A stretch of DNA of 64,000 bases from Lepus europaeus (Eukaryota; Chordata; Mammalia; Lagomorpha; Leporidae). Location: assembly GCF_033115175.1 (NCBI RefSeq), contig NC_084829.1:15822496-15886495 (forward strand), written 5' to 3'. Positions within the stretch are counted from its first letter, which is position 1, and each line of letters starts with the position of its first letter. A program made the position numbers and the translations under genes. This document shows, one piece after another, positions 58,832 to 64,000 of the stretch. Below the pieces are notes generated by a model that ran no database searches, was not told where the DNA came from, and saw only the letters and a list, made by a program, of their open reading frames with translations.

Positions 58832-58944
58832 CTGTCTTAGGTTGCCCTCAGTCATCTCTGTCCTTACCCGTCATTGGTAACTCTGGCAGCTTGGCCTAGA
58901 GCCCTGTCTTAGGTTGGTACAGGATGCTGAGCGTCTTACCCGTC
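58832..58944 (-). promoter_or_regulatory. Constitutive transport element (CTE)-like RNA export signal, copy A
   Basis: On the minus strand two half-sites of about 41 nt (58904-58944 and 58832-58872) each read GACGGGTAAG ... CAACCTAAGACAG. These match the conserved internal-loop sequences of the type-D retrovirus CTE, which binds the host export factor NXF1/TAP and lets unspliced viral RNA leave the nucleus. It begins about 93 nt after the env stop, the expected place. Folding not computed. Confidence 0.85.
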
Positions 58945-59037
58945 TCTGAGTACCATTCCAGCCCAACATTAGGTGAGAGATGAAACATACAGCCAAATAT
59001 TAATTATTTGTGATTACAAATAATGATGAATGTCAGT

Positions 59038-59992
59038 TCATACAGACTGTAGCGAAGTCAGCATAAAATACAGAACACACAGAAAACATCCCATACCAAG
59101 TAGGAAAAGCAGTAGTGGTCCAGTCAACATTAATAACCAATGAATCCATTGAAACCCTCCAAATGTTAGGGGGTTAGTAATAAACATATGTTGCATTTCA
59201 TTCTTAAGTTTATCAATGACAGACTCTATATATGGCACATTGTTAGTAATGTTAAAACAACATTTTCCTGTTACAGATTTACAACTTATATGATCTTTTA
59301 ACATTAAGTAATTGTTAGCTGCATGGTTTAAAAGTACTCCTGAGTGAACTTGATCCAATGTTTTGGCTATATTGGACAGTCCAGTAGCAGTAAGATTAAT
59401 TGTTTTGGTCACTGAATATGCAAGCCTTCGCAGTCCACGGTTATTTCCAAAGGCCAGTCCAGGAACACTTACTACTGGTACAGCCATGGCCAGGGCAGTG
59501 TCCTCTCCTATTAGGATGACGTTGCCATTACAGTCTTTAGGTGAAGCATGTTGCCGACGCGCTCTATCCGCCACTGTAAATACAGATGTCAGCATCGGGG
59601 CCACACAGTCCAGGGAGCAATTGCAGAAGTTATCAGAGGCTAACGATGTGAAGGCATATTTGCTACATAAAAAAACCCACCCCTTAGGAGTCCATGTCCC
59701 ATACCAGTATTGGATTAGGTATATATCATTGATTGGCGGTAGGATCCCTTTATTTTACCGATTGTAAAACCTTAATAACTTGTGGAGGCTGTGCACTCCA
59801 TAACTTGTCATTTTAATTTTACTCAATCCTGAGCAGAGAGCCCATTCCTTTGCCAAAGAGGCGAACTGAGGGTCTTTCCAGCCAGGAACATTACAGGTTA
59901 CACATGCGACTTTAGTTTTCCTTTTAAAGAAAGGCATTGCTTTGTATACTTGCAGATCCTGTCGACTACACCAATTTGTGACAGTAAATTAT
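59038..59992 (-). pseudogene. Provirus env remnant: end of surface subunit plus transmembrane subunit
   Basis: One frame is open from about 59992 to the stop at 59038 except for a single in-frame TAA at 59755-59757; most of the surface subunit is missing. Numbering from the GTG at 59604: a basic RARR cleavage-like site at 14-17, a hydrophobic Ala/Val/Pro segment at about 37-53 (fusion-peptide-like, after C25), a heptad region, the CX6CC motif (C108, C115, C116), and a hydrophobic membrane anchor at about 156-182. The CX6CC pattern marks gamma-type envelopes, also used by type-D and alpha viruses. Described as a broken remnant; function is not inferred. Confidence 0.85.
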
Positions 59993-60244
59993 TTTTTAGC
60001 TGTCTGCTGTGCACAGACTTAGTTATTTTTAGTTTAATCTGCAAGAAATATGCTGCAAGCCTTATAATGCACACTAAAATTATTTAGAGGAAAGATGGTA
60101 AAGGAGCATAGATTAACAGAATGTTGCAATAAACATGGCTCCATTGCTTTAATGATACTATAGCAAGACGGTCCACTGATTCCTGTTGGAAGGGCCTGAG
60201 GCTGGCCCCACTTCCAGTTTTCTGAACTCTGTTTTTTAATGAAT

Positions 60245-60480
60245 TACCTTCTTTATCAGTTTTGGAGTGACAATATTGGCCCAATGCCTTTCCCTTTAGC
60301 ACTGGGGGAAAATATCAGGAGGAGCCTTATTTTGATTTTTGACTTTTGGACAATTTTTGTACATGTCCCTGCTGTCCACATTTATAGCACCCTTATTTAT
60401 TGGGCATAGCCCTCCTTGATAATTTTTGTAATGACAAACCATGTAGAGTGGCAGGTCCTAAATGTCCTGTTTTTAAGTGA
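60245..60480 (-). pseudogene. Provirus gag nucleocapsid remnant
   Basis: At 60363-60389 the minus strand reads C-Y-K-C-G-Q-Q-G-H, the first nine positions of a CCHC zinc knuckle. The last cysteine falls in another frame after an A run. About 60 bp on, a degraded second knuckle ends KGKALGQYCHSKTDKEGN (start of the frame at 60302), as in beta-type nucleocapsids. No protease or polymerase follows. Confidence 0.6.
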
Positions 60481-61102
60481 ATTTATTTTGTTAATCCTTC
60501 ATCAAAGGAACTGTCACAGAACACCTCAGTCATAGTAGCCAATTGATCCATGTTTACATTGTACTTACGTTTAGTAGAATTTATAGTGTTGTGGGCATCA
60601 CTAGGCAATCTTTACAAAGCACCGGAAAAGAATCCAACTGAGAATCAGACATTATTAGTAATCATTACAGGCATGTTTAACATTTAGCTTGACTGTGTGT
60701 TCCCCTGGGATGAAGCAGCAGTAGAGGCTTGTTCTGGCTCCCTCTTAAAGCCCCAAGGACAAGGGTGGCTCATTGCCAAGATTTTAGGCAAGCAGTGCGT
60801 CCCGTCCCGGATCTTGGCCAGAGAACCAAGACACAAAGCATGCCCACCTGTTTATCAGAAACATTCCTTTATCCTCCTCCCTGGGAACTGGCCAGGCTCC
60901 CAAGGAGCAGGAGAAGGTCATTTGGCAACAAAGTTACTTGTCCACCAGAGCTGAACCTAGATACAAGCCTCTTTATTCCAAAAATTTGTCCTTACATTTG
61001 GCCCTAGGGCTGCATTGAGAGGTAGACATAATTAACACATTATAAGAATACAATACAAATTTTTCATACAAGCATACATTTAGTAATCAAACACAATAAT
61101 AC
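60481..61102. other. Provirus interior, unresolved
   Basis: No retroviral motif identified. Two overlapping plus-strand frames at 60697-61007 are probably chance. The region may be degraded gag or foreign sequence. Confidence 0.35.
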
Positions 61103-61442
61103 TCAATGTGTTTTAAGGTTAAATTGAAACATAACTGAGGGAGAATTAGCTTCTTGGGCACCCATGTCAGGGACATAAAAAACAGTACCATTCCAATACA
61201 ACAACTCAAGCTGCTGCAGACAGCCTGAGAACTGGCTAGACAATCCCATGGCATGGAGATCTGAGGCATTGATACTTGTTAAACAGACATGTTGAGGTGT
61301 ACATCCAATTAACAAATGTGCTAACATTTTGCATTACTCTGAAATTAGTGATTCGGGTTTTATGAAATATTTGTAACATCTCCTTTTGATAAAACAACAA
61401 ATTTTTCAGCGGATGGAACACAGTGGGTAACCATTTAGCCAT
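61103..61442 (-). pseudogene. Provirus remnant, gene unresolved
   Basis: Overlapping short frames rich in Cys, Leu and N-glycosylation sequons (for example an NGT and an NAS). This composition suggests envelope surface subunit more than gag, yet the piece lies upstream of the nucleocapsid trace. Either the interior is rearranged or the resemblance is chance. Confidence 0.3.
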
Positions 61443-61689
61443 AATGATAGTAGCCTCTTACTATCTGTAATTGTTACATTTTTGTAGGTTTGTGCAATCT
61501 TAACTATTTGTGGCATATTTTGATTTACATTTTTTTTAAAGCCAACCACGCATAATCTGCCCAAGCATTCCTATCAATAATAAGGGTAGAGTTAGTACAT
61601 AATACAAAAATAGAATGGGTAGTCCGGACACTTTGACACGTTTAAATGCGCATATTCCATAGTTATGGCTTAGAGGGGCTCCTGAGAAA

Positions 61690-61815
61690 TTTTTTGTCTT
61701 TTAAGTCCTACACGTGCCAATTGCTCCCTCCTTTCTCCTGCAACCGGCGTCCCGGTGCTTTTTAACAAGGCCTTTATATCCTTGTCACATTTAGATGTGA
61801 CTGTATATTCCCCAT
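61690..61815 (-). pseudogene. Provirus gag start remnant
   Basis: The first ATG with a glycine second codon after the PBS is at 61813-61815 (MGN..., a potential myristoylation signal as in retroviral matrix proteins). The frame is lost after about a dozen codons, and a shifted frame continues to about 61690 with basic residues. Weak evidence based on position. Confidence 0.45.
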
Positions 61816-61952
61816 GGGCAATAGGAGAGGCTCCCCGGGCAAGCCCTAGTCTGCCACGCCGTACTCGTGCTTATGTGCCTCCCTTGTAATCCCTACAGCC
61901 TGCTACCACTGCAGCCTTCCCTCTTACAGAGGATTACCTGTGGATGAGATGA

Positions 61953-61970
61953 ATCCGAGTCACGGCACCA
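61953..61970 (-). other. Primer-binding site, tRNA-His type
   Basis: On the minus strand TGGTGCCGTGACTCGGAT, two bases inside the 5' LTR. It is complementary to the 3' end of tRNA-His with its CCA. A plausible splice donor, CAG|GTAATCC, follows at about 61936-61944. Confidence 0.85.
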
Positions 61971-61972
61971 GC

Positions 61973-62404
61973 TGTCGGAGGCCACCCGACAAACCACATG
62001 GAGACACGCAGCACTCAGTCAATTCATCACCACGTTTATTGCCTCATCGCGTTCCAAGCCAAAGTAGGGGGCCCGGCGATGAGGGACTGGAGGCAGCCTC
62101 CCTAAAGAAACCCTTCAGTCTCCAGCAGCGAGCACCAAGTAACACAAGGATATATACCCCAGGCCCCATACAGATAACATTCATTGTGTGTAATCATGGG
62201 TAGCACAGGAACAGAGCAAGTTTACAAAGTAGCAATGATCAGGGTACAAGCTCTGCAGATAGTGCAAAGAACATCATAAACCTTCATCAGAAGTCACATC
62301 CTGCCTGCAGGAATATGGGACAAAAAGTCTTGGAAACAGGATTAGATAAGGGACAGCCTCAGCCTGCTGCATCTCATGTCGGGCCAGGGCCACTGGCCCC
62401 GACA
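61973..62404 (-). repeat. 5' LTR of the provirus
   Basis: 432 bp, identical to the 3' LTR except for one base by eye. TATA at 62151-62156 and AATAAA at 62035-62040 (minus strand). It should supply the promoter for the genomic transcript. Confidence 0.95.
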
Positions 62405-62588
62405 CTTAGTATATACCAAGTTGATCTGTATATAAAGAAAATTGAAAATGAATCTTGATGAAGAATGGGATGGGAGAGGGAGTAGGAGATGTTTGTGGGT
62501 GGGAGGGAGGTTATGGGGGGAAAGCTGCTATAATCCAAAAGCTGTACTTTGGAAATTTATATTTATTAAATAAAAGTTTAAAAAAAAA

Positions 62589-62630
62589 GAAAAACTACAA
62601 CAAACCAAACCAAAATTTAGTTTTAAAAAT
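62589..62630 (+). mobile_element. L1-D, right part
   Basis: 'aactacaacaaaccaaacca' continues the ORF2 text interrupted at 43654. It degrades quickly and passes into a microsatellite. Confidence 0.55.
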
Positions 62631-62632
62631 AT

Positions 62633-62639
62633 GTGTATA

Positions 62640-62709
<70 letters not shown>
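62633..62709. repeat. Compound microsatellite (TGTATA)/(TA)n then (GA)n
   Basis: About 38 bp of TG/TA repeats followed by about 38 bp of pure AG. Confidence 0.95.
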
Positions 62710-62713
<4 letters not shown>

Positions 62714-63690
62714 AGCAGCATGAGCAATATTTTGGCTAATTTGGGGGAAGTTCTGTTGAATCAAAGGCCCATGTTATATTTGAAGGTGAAAGTGTGCTTT
62801 ACCTTTGATGGAAGCCCTGATAAATCCTGGGAAAGAATGTTCAAGAAAAGTGATCTAAAACTTTTCTCTTCCCAGCATAGTAGCCTTTCCTGAAAAACAA
62901 ATTGAAGAACACAAAGTTTAAGGATTAAAAACAATATGTAAGTTAAAAGAAATGGGAAGAAGGCAGATATGCCTTGAGGAGACTCTTCACGGTAGAAACC
63001 CGAATGTTTTTACAAGGGTTTTCTCCACACTAGAGATGTCCTCAGACCTATATAGCATAAAAACTGCACAGCATGAAGTGCGTCTTTCTCTCAAGAGGAT
63101 GATTAAAATAAATGCACAGCAGGATCATGATTAAACAAATGCCTTTATGACTAATAAGTATTCAACTTTCCATCTGTGATACTCAGAATTCCAATTACTT
63201 GGTGGAATTCTGGAGGATAATATAGGATTAGGATGAGGCACAGAAGAACGGGATGTGGTAGGGTAAGGAAATCCACATCAGATTTTGTTTGACACTATAA
63301 AGGATGCTAGACAGAAACATGGACAAATACTGTCCTAATTCAGTATAAAAAGTGGCCATTTTAACCTTATTTTCATGCTATTAAAAGATTATATTTTGAT
63401 GAACTGTGCAATTTTACAATAGTGAAAATTATGTAGTTGATACACGCAACTCCAAAATGAAGCTTCAATATGTAATGAGGTAATATATATATATATATAT
63501 ATATATGCTGAAACATCACATGGAACACTATGAATATGCAAAAAATTTTATGTACAATTTTAAAAATTGGTAATAAATAATTATACATATTTATATGCTA
63601 CAGTATAATGTTTCAACATGTATACAATGTTTACTGATCAAATCAGCTTATCAACCTCTCCCTTTCTTTGACATTACTTTAGTATTAGAA
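62710..63690. other. Intergenic sequence with a (TA)n run
   Basis: About 1 kb; a (TA)n tract lies at about 63482-63506. No gene recognised. Confidence 0.5.
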
Positions 63691-63691
63691 A

Positions 63692-64000
63692 CTTGGAGCT
63701 CCCGGTTTTTTGAAAAAATAAACAAAATTGACACCCCATTGGCCCAACTAACTAAAAAAAGAAGAGAAAAGACCCAAATCAATAGGATCAGAGATGAAAT
63801 GGGAAACGTAACAACAGACGCCACAGAAATAAAAAGAATCATCAGAAATACTACAAGGACTTGTATGCCAGCAAACAGGGAAATCTATCAGAAATGGATA
63901 GATTCTTGGACACATACAACCTCCATAAATTGAGCCAGGAAGACATAGAAAACCTAAACAGACCAATAACTGACACAGAAATTGAAACAGTAATAAAGGC
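63692..64000 (+). mobile_element. 5'-truncated L1 ORF2, plus strand, continues beyond window
   Basis: Abrupt start 'gagctcccggttttttgaaa' equivalent to L1-A ORF2 residue about 364. It then reads [27 protein letters not shown]... very close to L1-A. A one-T deletion ('agaaatactacaa') breaks the frame at about 63850. Young but dead, or an allele-level error. Confidence 0.92.

Larger units (their letters stand above)
57857..62410 (-). mobile_element. Endogenous retrovirus, minus strand: two LTRs, short degenerate interior, type-D-like
   Basis: LTRs at 57863-58294 (3') and 61973-62404 (5') bound an internal region of about 3.68 kb. A perfect 6-bp target duplication, cttagt, lies at 57857-57862 and 62405-62410. 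Going 5' to 3' on the minus strand: PBS, a gag start, unresolved remnants, a gag nucleocapsid trace, the env end, a CTE copy, a vestigial PPT and LTR start, a second CTE copy, and the PPT. No pol motif was found. The 6-bp duplication, nucleocapsid trace, CX6CC env and CTE together resemble type-D retroviruses (beta-type core, gamma-type env). The insertion sits in the L1-C 3'UTR. It resembles what would be expected of a rabbit type-D-related family, but I cannot name it. Confidence 0.92.
43661..62588 (+). mobile_element. L1-C: older full-length L1 split by three later insertions
   Basis: 5' end 'ggatccaagatggtggaata' (YY1-like) at 43665. Host segments are 43661-45641, 52755-53796, 53966-57862 and 62411-62588. 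Interruptions are L1-B, a 170-bp L1 tail and the endogenous retrovirus. It ends with AATAAAAG and an A run. A probable target duplication, aaaaacaacaaca / aaaaactacaaca, lies at 43642 and 62590. Its 5'UTR differs in subfamily from L1-A/L1-B. Confidence 0.85.

Noticed and set aside
58430-58944. Repeated GGTAAG as clustered splice donors or a CRISPR-like array
   Set aside because: The repeats pair with ACCTAAGACAG in a fixed geometry that matches the CTE better; repeat number and spacing do not fit a CRISPR array, and this is a vertebrate genome.
59363-59767. 134-codon plus frame inside the provirus
   Set aside because: Antisense to the env remnant, which carries the real motifs on the minus strand.

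Overview
This is mammalian genomic DNA, most probably rabbit (Oryctolagus) or another lagomorph. The main evidence is about twenty-five copies of the tRNA-derived C-repeat SINE (CSINE), with its 'ggggctggcgctgtggc' head, CT-rich tail region and AAATAAA-type A tail, together with young lagomorph-type L1 elements. No prokaryotic features are present. The only host protein-coding genes I can support are two intronless olfactory receptor (OR) genes on the + strand: an OR2B3 orthologue (23022-23963) and a second family-2 OR (41201-42148). Human OR2B3 lies in the MHC-linked OR cluster on 6p22.1, so the window probably comes from the syntenic rabbit cluster; this placement is inference.

Layout. 1-6989: a minus-strand L1 (L1-A) with both ORFs open and a tandemly duplicated 5'UTR; its 3' end lies outside the window. 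7-22.7 kb: single-copy DNA peppered with CSINEs in both orientations, old L1 fragments carrying nested SINEs, and one palindromic DNA-transposon-like element. 23.0-24.0 kb: OR2B3. 24.8-34 kb: more CSINEs, an old L1 with a twin-priming inversion, an internally deleted L1 (31.04-33.31 kb) and an LTR-like fragment. 34.1-35.1 kb: an imperfect tandem structure. 35.1-38.8 kb: AT-rich DNA in which I recognise nothing. 39724-40217: a solo class-II-like LTR. 41.2-42.15 kb: the second OR. 42.9-62.6 kb: a Russian-doll repeat block. The remnant of L1-D holds L1-C, which is itself split by a young full-length but mutated L1-B (45642-52742), by a short L1 tail (53797-53965) and by a minus-strand endogenous retrovirus (57863-62404). 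63.69-64 kb: the start of another truncated L1.

The endogenous retrovirus is the most unusual object. Its two 432-bp LTRs differ at one position by my reading and are flanked by a perfect 6-bp target duplication. It has a tRNA-His-type primer-binding site and a polypurine tract. Its internal region is short (about 3.7 kb) and degenerate, with gag traces, a CX6CC env remnant and no recognisable pol. Downstream of env it carries two copies of a sequence with the hallmark motifs of the type-D retroviral constitutive transport element (CTE), the RNA element that binds host NXF1/TAP. A vestigial second polypurine tract and LTR-like start lie between the two CTE copies. This looks like a recently mobilised, non-autonomous, type-D-like element that may rely on duplicated RNA-export signals and proteins supplied in trans.
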